Below are positions 29,752 through 38,300 of a stretch of DNA of 64,000 bases, one piece after another. Below the pieces are notes generated by a model. The model had not been told where the DNA came from. It worked only from the letters and a program-made list of their open reading frames with translations, and ran no database searches. How positions within the stretch are numbered: position 1 is the stretch's first letter; each line of letters opens with the position of its first letter. The stretch is from assembly GCF_019891545.1 (NCBI RefSeq), contig NZ_JAHDIU010000001.1, forward strand, positions 248,001-312,000, given 5' to 3'. The DNA is from Flavobacterium coralii. Lineage in GTDB: Bacteria; Bacteroidota; Bacteroidia; Flavobacteriales; Flavobacteriaceae. A program made the translations under genes and the position numbers.

Positions 29752-30927
29752 TTAAATTTTGCTGCAAAGTAACACAATTTTATCATTATTAAGATTAGTG
29801 GTAAAGAAAGCATACCTGTCGCCACCATCTTTAAGTTTCCATTTCTTTCGCAGTTCGGCCACTGCGACAGGAAAGTTCCGGGTGGTAATGTTGAGTTTTT
29901 GCCCTTCAAGGCTCTTCATCTCTTTTTTGCCATAGTGCAGCACTCCATCAATTATAAACCGCCTCCCGGGAAAACCAATTAATTTATCAGAGGTAAAAAG
30001 CTGGGTATGTTTATGCAGCTTATTAATCTCAAAATGCTTACCAACAGCATCAAAAGCCCCTGATTTCATAACGGCACTGTTAGGCTCATACAAATAATGT
30101 TGAGGGAGGCTGTAAATGGCAATACCATCATCATCATTATGCAGCACATTAAAAACTTCATTACCCTCTTTTGTAATATTGATGGTCTCGGCTATTACAT
30201 CTCCGGCATAACCTTTTTCAAGTATCCAGAGTAATTCTTTTACTTCATTATCTAAAGCAATAATATGTACTTGCTTTACGCTGTGCAGTTCATTAAGCCC
30301 GGCAGTAATATCAAGTAACGGTGCTGTCTTAATTATAATATTTTTGCTATAGCTGAAATAATAGTCAAGCAGCTCCGGCACGTTGGGCAGGCAGTCTTTC
30401 AGCAAAAAGACTTTACCTTTTATGTCATTCCTGCGCGACGGATCTATATAAATATAATCCCACTGCTCATTCAGCATTTTTAATGTTTCGGTACTGTCGC
30501 CGGGTATGCATTCTATATTGTCAGCTTCCAGCATTTTAAAATTATGCTGTGCTATTGCAGAGAGCTCAAGACTCATTTCGCAGTGCGCTACCTTTTTAAA
30601 GTTTTTGGAAAAGTAAAAATCGTCTATCCCAAACCCACCGGTTAAATCTATAAGGCTGTCGCCACTTACAAGAGAGGCTTTATACTGTGCCGCCTTTTCT
30701 GAAGATGTTTGCTCTACTGAAACTTTGGTAGGATATATGATATGGTCTGTATTGAACCAAAGCGGCAGCTTGTCTTTTGCTTTTTGTCGTGCTGCAACCT
30801 GGTTGAGAACCTCTGCCCACTCTAAAAAAGGGAATGGGTTCTTTTGCAGGGCAAGCGCTGTTACATCTGAGGTTGTATTTTCTCTTATAAAACGTTGTAC
30901 TTCCGGTTCGAGTAATTTCGGGTTCAA
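29752..30927 (-). CDS. THUMP-like class I SAM-dependent methyltransferase
   Basis: The 391-residue cytoplasmic protein has a Rossmann-fold methyltransferase core. Motif I is LIDLTGGFGIDDFYFS (~95), an acidic residue ends the next strand (VAHCEMS), and DYIYIDPSRR (~155) resembles the catalytic DPPR/DPSRR motif of RNA and DNA N-methyltransferases. The C-terminal part (GFPGRRFIIDGVLHYGKKE onward) fits the THUMP-like domain paired with this core in Bacteroidota. The substrate is probably a structured RNA, but this is inferred. One base separates its start from the AI-2E family permease stop, indicating co-transcription. Confidence 0.87.
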   Translation of the reverse strand: MNPKLLEPEVQRFIRENTTSDVTALALQKNPFPFLEWAEVLNQVAARQKAKDKLPLWFNTDHIIYPTKVSVEQTSSEKAAQYKASLVSGDSLIDLTGGFGIDDFYFSKNFKKVAHCEMSLELSAIAQHNFKMLEADNIECIPGDSTETLKMLNEQWDYIYIDPSRRNDIKGKVFLLKDCLPNVPELLDYYFSYSKNIIIKTAPLLDITAGLNELHSVKQVHIIALDNEVKELLWILEKGYAGDVIAETINITKEGNEVFNVLHNDDDGIAIYSLPQHYLYEPNSAVMKSGAFDAVGKHFEINKLHKHTQLFTSDKLIGFPGRRFIIDGVLHYGKKEMKSLEGQKLNITTRNFPVAVAELRKKWKLKDGGDRYAFFTTNLNNDKIVLLCSKI

Positions 30928-30928
30928 A

Positions 30929-32020
30929 TTACAGGTCTTTGGTTAACATTTTTACGACACGGTTATGTGGGAAAAACTCTTTCGCAATAACCTTTAATAC
31001 GGTATAAAGCGGTACGGCAACTATCATCCCCAATATACCGAAAACAAAACCGCTTGCCAGTATAACAAGGAATATTTCCAGCGGGTGTGAGTTTACACTG
31101 TTCGAGAAGATAAGCGGTGCGCTCACGTTGTTATCTATTACCTGTGCTATGCTGTAGCCTATAACTACATAAAGGGTGGTAGACAGCATTTCGCCCTGTG
31201 TTTCGGGCCCCATAAGGCCAAGCATGGTTAGTACTATTACCAGCGCGGTAGCAATAAGCGGCCCTACATAAGGTATAATATTAAGGAAGGCAGTTATAAA
31301 TGCAATTATAAATGCATTTTCTACCCCAAAAATAAGCAGCACTATAAGGTATAATACGAACAATATGCCCATTTGCAATATAAGCCCAATAAAATAACGG
31401 CTCAACAAGTAGTCAATTTTGCGCAGTGAGCTTAAAATCCTGTCGGCGTGGTCCATGGGTAGAAGCTTTCTGAAGCCTTTATCCATCTGCTTGTAATCTT
31501 TAAGGAAGAAAAATGTGATAAAAAGTACAGAAGCAAAGCCGATACCAAACCCGCTTAATATGCCCAGGAGTGAGTTAATAAACTCAGGGATGAAATTAAA
31601 ATTCAGCTTAGATGTAAGGTTAGAATCACTAATTATTTTTTGGGTATCAATATCATATCCGGAAAAATAGTCATTAACCTGGTTAACAAGGTTAACTACA
31701 TCCTGCTCAAGTTTTGCAGTATCTAATAAAGAAAGGTTTTCACTTTGAGAAATAATGAGTGGCACGAACAGCATAATAAACCCTGCCATGAGCAGTATAA
31801 AAAATGCAAGCGTGGTTATAACAGCCGCAATATGCGGAAATTTAAGCTTCCGCTTAAGAAAGCCAACAATAGGGCTGGCAATCATGGTAACAATAAGTGC
31901 AATAAACAGGTATATTAGTACTGCTTTTATCTTAAATAAGAACATGAGCAGTATATAAACACCCAATGCTATGGCTAATGCCCTTAGTATTCCGTTTGCA
32001 ATAGTTTTAGAGGTTATCAT
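30929..32020 (-). CDS. AI-2E family transporter (putative permease)
   Basis: The 363-residue inner-membrane protein has about seven or eight hydrophobic segments in the pattern of the AI-2E transporter family (UPF0118): a double N-terminal hairpin, a long polar stretch (~95-145, DTAKLEQDVVNLVNQVNDYF), then a C-terminal bundle with NIIPYVGPLIA and the family motif HPLEIFLVILASGFVFGILGMIVAVPLYTVLK. Members include the E. coli AI-2 exporter TqsA and Na+/H+ antiporters, so the substrate cannot be set from sequence. It is the first gene of the unit with the methyltransferase. Confidence 0.92.
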   Translation of the reverse strand: MITSKTIANGILRALAIALGVYILLMFLFKIKAVLIYLFIALIVTMIASPIVGFLKRKLKFPHIAAVITTLAFFILLMAGFIMLFVPLIISQSENLSLLDTAKLEQDVVNLVNQVNDYFSGYDIDTQKIISDSNLTSKLNFNFIPEFINSLLGILSGFGIGFASVLFITFFFLKDYKQMDKGFRKLLPMDHADRILSSLRKIDYLLSRYFIGLILQMGILFVLYLIVLLIFGVENAFIIAFITAFLNIIPYVGPLIATALVIVLTMLGLMGPETQGEMLSTTLYVVIGYSIAQVIDNNVSAPLIFSNSVNSHPLEIFLVILASGFVFGILGMIVAVPLYTVLKVIAKEFFPHNRVVKMLTKDL

Positions 32021-32138
32021 GTAGTTGCATTTTGTACCGAATGTAAAAAAAATATTGCTAAAGTGCGGGGCATTAATACAAGATTAAGAAAAGTAAAACT
32101 TACAAAGCAGGTTTCGTTTAAGCTAACTCTTTTGCAAA

Positions 32139-32777
32139 TCAGTTATTAAAAGCGTAGTTGACAATATTAGCACCCATTTTTAATGCTTTTTCGCGTACTT
32201 CTTTCGGGTCGTTGTGCACTTCCTGGTCTTCCCATCCGTCGCCAAGGTCGGTTTCAAGCGTGTAAAGCAGTACCAGCCTGCCTTCAATAAAAATACCCCA
32301 TGCTTGTGGCGTTTTGTTATCGTGCTCGTGTATTTTGGGCAGCCCTTTCGGAAAGGAGAAAGGCCCTTTAAAAATTTCATGGCTTACTGGAACCTGTACC
32401 AGTTCTTTATCCGGGAATATCTTTTTTATCTCGCGGCGAATGTACTGGTCCATACCATAGTTATCATCTATATGTAAAAAACCGCCCGAAGTGAGGTAAT
32501 TCCGCAGGTTAACCACATCATTATCATTAAAAACCACATTACCGTGCCCTGTCATGTGCACAAAAGGGTAGGAGAAGAGCTCCGGGCTGCCGGCTTCTAC
32601 CGTTGCAGTGCGGGTATTAAGTTTTGTGCTGATATTCTGGTTACAGAATTTTGCAAGGTTAGGCAGCGATGTAGGGTTACCATACCAGTCGCCCCCGCCG
32701 GAGTATTTGAGAACGGCAATTTCCTGAGCCATTGCAAGCACAGGTATCAGGAGCAGTATACAGAGTAGTTTTTTCAT
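32139..32777 (-). CDS. DUF4159 domain-containing protein
   Basis: The 212-residue protein has a signal peptide (MKKLLCILLLIPVLAMAQ) and then a DUF4159 domain across its length. Family-typical segments are KYSGGGDWYGNPTSLPNL, FVHMTGHGNVVFN, LRNYLTSGGFLHIDD and VPVSHEIF. The fold is predicted to resemble a glutamine-amidotransferase-like flavodoxin fold, but no catalytic triad can be assigned. The biochemical role is unknown. It is transcribed divergently from the membrane-anchored protein at 32859, with 81 bases between starts. Confidence 0.87.
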   Translation of the reverse strand: MKKLLCILLLIPVLAMAQEIAVLKYSGGGDWYGNPTSLPNLAKFCNQNISTKLNTRTATVEAGSPELFSYPFVHMTGHGNVVFNDNDVVNLRNYLTSGGFLHIDDNYGMDQYIRREIKKIFPDKELVQVPVSHEIFKGPFSFPKGLPKIHEHDNKTPQAWGIFIEGRLVLLYTLETDLGDGWEDQEVHNDPKEVREKALKMGANIVNYAFNN

Positions 32778-32823
32778 TTAGTCAAAATGTTTGGTAAATA
32801 TACTTAAACTTTAAAAAACTATA

Positions 32824-32831
32824 TATATTTG
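32824..32831 (+). promoter_or_regulatory. Candidate -7 box of the membrane-anchored protein gene
   Basis: TATATTTG, an exact TAnnTTTG match, lies 28 bases before the ATG at 32859. It overlaps an alternative TTG start at 32829, which would therefore not be in the transcript. The nearest TTG upstream is 30 bases away, beyond normal spacing. Confidence 0.5.
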
Positions 32832-32858
32832 GAAAATCTAATTAACCAACTAAAAAAT

Positions 32859-33470
32859 ATGGAACTACAATATATTGTAATTGCATCTGCGTTTGCTGTG
32901 GTGGTAGGTATGCTGCTGTATCTGATAAAAATTCAGAAAACAAAACAACAGGTCACAGGTATATCAAACTCGGTTGAATTGCGGGCTTTTGAGCTGGAAA
33001 TGCGTAATATTTCCGATAAAGAAAAGGCGCAGCTCCGCTTGAACTATGAAAATATAATCAGCAGAAATAAGCTTGAATTTGAAAAGCAGCTAAACCATAT
33101 TAAGGAAGATTGCCGGCTACAGCGGCAGAATGAGTATGATAAAGGATATGCTATGGGATTAAAAGCTTCTAACATCACGGTGCAGATAATTCCGTACAAA
33201 GAGGTAGCTAAAGATGATGGTATCTTTTTTAAAGAAGATGTTGTTATTGTTGGATATAAATACCAATTGCTGTGCAATGGGATACCCTGCCTTCAATCGC
33301 ATTTAGAAATTACGGAAAGGATTTATGTAAAAGACCTTAAAGACGAAACCATCAGGACAATTGTAAAAACGTTGGAAACAGTTATACAGATGATACCTAA
33401 CTCTAACATGAAGATGGTAGGCAGCTTTAATGATTTAGGCAAAGAGCTGCTTTCTATGAAAAAGAATTAA
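32859..33470 (+). CDS. Membrane-anchored coiled-coil protein of unknown function
   Basis: The protein has 203 residues from ATG 32859. One N-terminal transmembrane helix (IVIASAFAVVVGMLLYLI) is followed by a charged, probably coiled-coil stretch (~35-95) and a C-terminal alpha/beta region. I prefer this ATG to the in-frame TTG at 32829 because a TAnnTTTG box covers that TTG and the ATG opens directly on the membrane helix. No family is recognised. It is the only plus-strand gene within a minus-strand stretch and its 3' end overlaps the rsmE 3' end by 4 bases. Topology suggests an inner-membrane protein with most of the chain on one side; function is not inferable. Confidence 0.75.
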   Translation: MELQYIVIASAFAVVVGMLLYLIKIQKTKQQVTGISNSVELRAFELEMRNISDKEKAQLRLNYENIISRNKLEFEKQLNHIKEDCRLQRQNEYDKGYAMGLKASNITVQIIPYKEVAKDDGIFFKEDVVIVGYKYQLLCNGIPCLQSHLEITERIYVKDLKDETIRTIVKTLETVIQMIPNSNMKMVGSFNDLGKELLSMKKN

Positions 33471-34177
33471 ACACCTTCATTCACAAACGCAACACTGTGT
33501 GCTGCCACAATAGCGGCAGTCTCGGTACGCAGGCGGGTATTGCCTAATGATACGGCAGCAAAACCTTTTTGTAGTGCCTGTTCAATTTCCGTAACCGAAA
33601 AATCGCCTTCAGGACCAATGAGTATGGTGATTTTCTGTTTTGGGCTAATAGCTGTTTTAAGCAGTTTTTTGTCGGTTTCCTCGCAGTGCGCTATAAAAAG
33701 CTGTCCATCGTGTGCTGTGTTTACAAAATCTTTAAAGGCAACAGGCTCATTTAATTGAGGCAGGTAATACTGTAACGACTGCTTCATGGCACTTTGCAGT
33801 ATCTTGCCAAAGCGATCGGCTTTGAAAACGGTACGTTCGCTATGCTCGCAAATAAGCGGGGTAATTTCGCTGATGCCGATTTCGGTAGCCTTTTCTAAGA
33901 ACCATTCATAGCGGTCGTTCATTTTGGTTGGTGCCACGGCAAGGTGCAGGTAGTAGGGCAGGGGCTCATAAGTAGTTTCTCCTGTAATAGTTACGATACA
34001 TTTTTTATCGCTTGCAAGGCTTATCTCTGCCGTAAACAGGCTGCCTTTGCCGTTGGTGAGCTGTATGGCGTCGCCTTCCTTTTTGCGTAAAACCTTTACA
34101 ATATGCCTGCTCTCTTCTTTATCAAATGTAAAAAAAGTATCGGCATTGCTAATATTTGGGTTATAAAATAATTGCAT
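33467..34177 (-). CDS. rsmE: 16S rRNA (uracil-1498-N3)-methyltransferase RsmE
   Basis: The 236-residue SPOUT-class methyltransferase begins with the N-terminal PUA-like domain (TFDKEESRHIVKVLRKKEGD, the family's HL/HIxxVLR-type motif). It ends with the trefoil-knot SAM site ITILIGPEGDFSVTEIEQA and VSLGNTRLRTETAAI. It methylates U1498 of 16S rRNA in the small ribosomal subunit. Its ATG overlaps the tsaD stop by one base (TAATG), implying translational coupling of two RNA-modification genes. Length and motifs are typical. Confidence 0.97.
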   Translation of the reverse strand: MQLFYNPNISNADTFFTFDKEESRHIVKVLRKKEGDAIQLTNGKGSLFTAEISLASDKKCIVTITGETTYEPLPYYLHLAVAPTKMNDRYEWFLEKATEIGISEITPLICEHSERTVFKADRFGKILQSAMKQSLQYYLPQLNEPVAFKDFVNTAHDGQLFIAHCEETDKKLLKTAISPKQKITILIGPEGDFSVTEIEQALQKGFAAVSLGNTRLRTETAAIVAAHSVAFVNEGV

Positions 34178-35199
34178 TACAGGGCTATCCTTGCTTTAGA
34201 TGCTACTGCGCTATCGTTAAACATTTGTTTTTTATACTTGTGGTAACCCACGATACCAATCATGGCGGCATTATCGGTAGTATATTCAAATTTAGGGATA
34301 TAGCTTTTCCAGCCATATTTCTTTTCGGCTTCCTGCAAGGCGGTGCGTATACCGCTGTTTGCGGAAACACCTCCACCAATGGCTACCTGCTTTATACCTG
34401 TTTCGGCGACAGCCATTTTTAGCTTTTCCATTAAAATTTTAATAATGGTATATTGTATTGAGGCACAAATATCATTGCGGTTTTGCGCTACAAAATCAGG
34501 ATTTTCGGCAACGTTTTTCTGTATAAAATACAGTATCTGGGTTTTAAGCCCACTAAAGCTGAAATCAAGCCCCGGTACTTTTGGCTTGGTAAAGGCAAAT
34601 GCTTTAGGGTTGCCCTCCTTTGCATATTTATCTATCAGCGGTCCGCCCGGGTAAGGCAGCCCCAGTATCTTGGCACTTTTGTCAAAAGCTTCACCCACGG
34701 CATCATCGGTGGTTTCGCCAATTACTTCCATATCAAAGTAATCGTTAACCTTTACAATCTGGGTATGCCCTCCGCTTATCGTCATGGCAAGAAACGGGAA
34801 AGTTGGCTTGTCATAACCTTCCTCATCAATAAAATGGGCGAGTATATGTGCCTGCATGTGGTTAACGGCAATTAGCGGTACCTGCAGTGCCATAGCCATA
34901 CTTTTGGCAAAAGAACTGCCCACAAGTAACGAGCCCATGAGCCCGGGACCCTGTGTGAATGCGACTGCGCTAAGCTGTGTACGTTCTACACCTGCTTTTT
35001 TTAGTGCTACATCAATAACCGGTACAATATTCTGCTGGTGCGCCCTCGAGGCAAGCTCCGGCACTACGCCACCATATTCTTCATGAACTGCCTGGCGTGC
35101 CACAACATTACTCAAAACTTTTTCGTTCTGTAGTAGGGCGGCGGCGGTATCATCGCACGAACTTTCTATTGCTAAAATATATAAAGGTTTTTCTGTCAT
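34177..35199 (-). CDS. tsaD: tRNA N6-threonylcarbamoyladenosine synthase subunit TsaD
   Basis: The protein has 340 residues from the ATG at 35197-35199, which starts MTEKPLYILAIESSCDDT. An ATG 27 bases upstream would add nine residues before the conserved start. The ASKHA ATPase-like fold shows IESSCDDTAAA, the metal-binding HMQAHILAH motif (two His), GGGVSANSG and TDNAAMIG with the metal-ligand Asp. With TsaB, TsaC/C2 and TsaE it transfers the threonylcarbamoyl group to A37 of ANN-decoding tRNAs. It is coupled to rsmE downstream and divergent from tamB, with about 180 bases between start codons. Confidence 0.97.
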   Translation of the reverse strand: MTEKPLYILAIESSCDDTAAALLQNEKVLSNVVARQAVHEEYGGVVPELASRAHQQNIVPVIDVALKKAGVERTQLSAVAFTQGPGLMGSLLVGSSFAKSMAMALQVPLIAVNHMQAHILAHFIDEEGYDKPTFPFLAMTISGGHTQIVKVNDYFDMEVIGETTDDAVGEAFDKSAKILGLPYPGGPLIDKYAKEGNPKAFAFTKPKVPGLDFSFSGLKTQILYFIQKNVAENPDFVAQNRNDICASIQYTIIKILMEKLKMAVAETGIKQVAIGGGVSANSGIRTALQEAEKKYGWKSYIPKFEYTTDNAAMIGIVGYHKYKKQMFNDSAVASKARIAL

Positions 35200-35264
35200 A
35201 ATCAGGCACGGTATTTGGAATAGCAAAAACAGGCTGTTGCAGTTTTACAATTAACAAATTTGCA

Positions 35265-35272
35265 TACTTTTG
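35265..35272 (+). promoter_or_regulatory. Candidate -7 box of tamB
   Basis: TACTTTTG, an exact TAnnTTTG match, would place the 5' end of the transcript near 35279. That is just before the tamB frame opens at 35291 after an in-frame TAG at 35288. No TTG at ideal spacing was found; the nearest TTG gives about 25 bases. Confidence 0.5.
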
Positions 35273-35380
35273 TTCAATAATTGCCGGTAGCTGCCATCGC
35301 ACAAATTTAAAACAATTAGCAGTATCAAAAAATTTAAAAAAATACTCATACGCACATTAATAGGTCTCATCCTGCTTTTA

Positions 35381-38300
35381 TTGCTTTTGGGTATTGCTTT
35401 GTCGCTGCCTGTGGTGCAGACAAAAATAGCGCAGTATGCCACAAAAACCCTTAATGAAGACTTTGGTACCAACATACAGGTAGATAAAGTTGCCATTTCT
35501 GTTTTTGGTACAGTAAAACTGAAAGGCGTACTGATACTGGACCATCATAACGATACACTTATTTCTGCCAATCGAATACAAACCAATATTTTAAGTTTCA
35601 GGCAGCTTACAAAAAACCACTTCGGCTTTGGCACCATTCGCGCAGAAGCGTTAATCTTCCACATGAAGACTTATAAGGGCGAAGACTCCAGCAACCTTGA
35701 TGTTTTTGTAAAATCGTTCGATAACGGCAAACCGGGCGATGGTTCTTTCCGCCTAAAGGCGGATGAGCTTTTTGTAACCAACGGGCGTTACAGGCTTACC
35801 AATGAAAACGCCGTAACCGCTAAAGTGCTCGATTTTACAAAGCTTAACGGCCAGCTTAACGGCTTTTCCATAAAAGGTCCAAATGTTAGTGCCGGTATAG
35901 TTAAGCTTTCGCTTAAAGACCACAGGGGGCTTTTTGTAGAAAACCTTTCGGCAGATTTTAGCTATACTTCCACCAATATAATATTGAATAACCTCGACCT
36001 GCTTACTACCAATTCAGCCTTGCAGGGTAATGTAAAGCTTACCTATACCCGCGAGGATATGAAAGATTTTGTTAATAAAGTTAAGTTCGACTTTCAGGTA
36101 CATAAGGCCGCAGTAGCTACCAAAGACCTTAATTACTTTTATAATGAGTTTGGCGATAACCGCAAGTTCTACCTTTCTACAACGCTTAAAGGCCCGCTTA
36201 ACAACTTTGTGCTTCACAACCTTAAACTGCTTGATGCCCGCAACAGCGAAATTATAGGTACTGTAAATTTCCGTAATCTTTTTGATAAAGAAGGCCCCGG
36301 CTTTTATATGGATGGCAATTTTGACCGTGTAGCCTCAGAATACGGAAACCTGCGCGAAATAATGCCACGTATTTTAGGCAAGAGCCTGCCTGCAGTACTT
36401 GAAAAGCTGGGCAGGGTAGATATGCAGGGGCATGTAACACTTACCAAACAATACTTGGACACCAATTTATATGTGCTTTCTGAGCTTGGCGAAGGAGAGG
36501 CAGATGTAAATATAACACAGTACAATAAACCTTCTGAAGCGGTATATAAAGGAGAAGTTTACCTTAATGGCTTTAATGTGGGTGCGCTGCTTGATAATAA
36601 AACGGTAGGTACAGCCACGGCGCACTTATCTGTAAACGGCAAAGGATTCAATAAAGAATCTTTAAACACCATGATTAGCGGGCACATAGACCAGCTTGCT
36701 TTTAATGGGTATAATTATAAAGATATTACTATAGACGGTACTATGAAATGGCCGTTTTTTAAAGGCAATATAGACAGTAACGACAAAAACCTGCTGATGT
36801 CTTTTGATGGTATGGCTGATATGAGCAGGAAAAGCAGCTTTTTCGATTTTCATGCGCAGGTAGATTATGCCGACCTTGTAGCGCTTAAGCTGATGAAGAA
36901 AGATACCCTGTCTATCTTTAAGGGAGACCTTATGCTTGATGCTACCGGTACCAATTTAAACAACCTTGCAGGTAAATTACAAATAACAAGGCTTTCATAC
37001 CAAAACAGCAGGGACAGCTACTATTTTGAAGACTTTTTAGTCGAGTCGTCTTTTGATGAAGAGAATGTGCGGACTATTACATTTAACTCAACAGATATTG
37101 TAGAAGGTCGTATAAGAGGCAAGTTTGATACAGGCCAGTTGCCAAAACTGGTAGAGAATGCATTGGGCAGCCTTTATACCAACTATTCGCCGCATAAGGT
37201 TAAGCCCGGCCAGTTTCTTGATTTTGATTTTACTATCTACAATAAAATTGTGGGGATAGTATTGCCGGATGTATATGTAGGGCAAAACACAAGGCTGAAA
37301 GGTAGCATAAATGCTGATAAAGGTGATTTCGATTTAAATTTTGATTCCCCTAACATAGCGCTGAACAACAATACCTTCAATAACATCAGTATCGATATCG
37401 ATAATAAAAACCCGCTGTATAATGCTTATATCCGTATGGACAGCCTTAGCTCAAAAAGCTATACCATATCCGATTTTAACCTTATAAATGTAAAATATAA
37501 CGATACGCTTCAGCTAAGGGCAGAATTTAAAGGCGGGCGTGAAGCTAAAGACTATTTTAACCTTAACCTGTACCACACGATCAACGAACAGAATAAATCG
37601 GTAGTGGGCTTTAAAAAGTCAGAGATCAATTTTAAAGATTACCTGTGGTACATTAATGAAGAAGATGAGCAGGATAATAAAATTATCTTCAACAAAAAAC
37701 TGACCGATTTTACTATTGATAAAATATCCATTTCGCATAACGAGCAACGCATGGAATTTATGGGTACAATTAAGGATTCGACCTATAAAGACCTGAAGCT
37801 GACTTTTAACGATGTAGCGCTTGAGAAGATTACACCCTCGCTTGACAGCCTTGAATTTGGTGGAAGCATAAACGGTGATGTAACCCTTAAGCAAAAGCGA
37901 GATGAATACCAGCCTCAGTCTATGCTTACCATAAACGGGCTGAGGATGAACAACCATATTTTAGGCGACCTCGACCTGCAGATATACGGAGACCGCAACC
38001 TGCGAAGGTTCAATGTGAGCTCTACCATTTTTAAAGAAGATGAAGAAAAGCTATATACCTATGGTACAATTGATATTGTGAACAGGCAGACCGAGCTTTC
38101 GCTTGATGCTATTTTTACTGATTTTGATATCAGCTTTCTTGAGGTATGGCTAAAAGGCGTTTTTCCTGATATAAGAGGTGTTGCAACAGGGCGTGCGGCT
38201 ATTGTGGGCAACGTTAAAGAACCTGAGATAGACGCAAGGTTTTACCTTCAGGATGCGGGGCTTAGGATTGGCTACCTTAATACGGATTATAATTTCGAGC

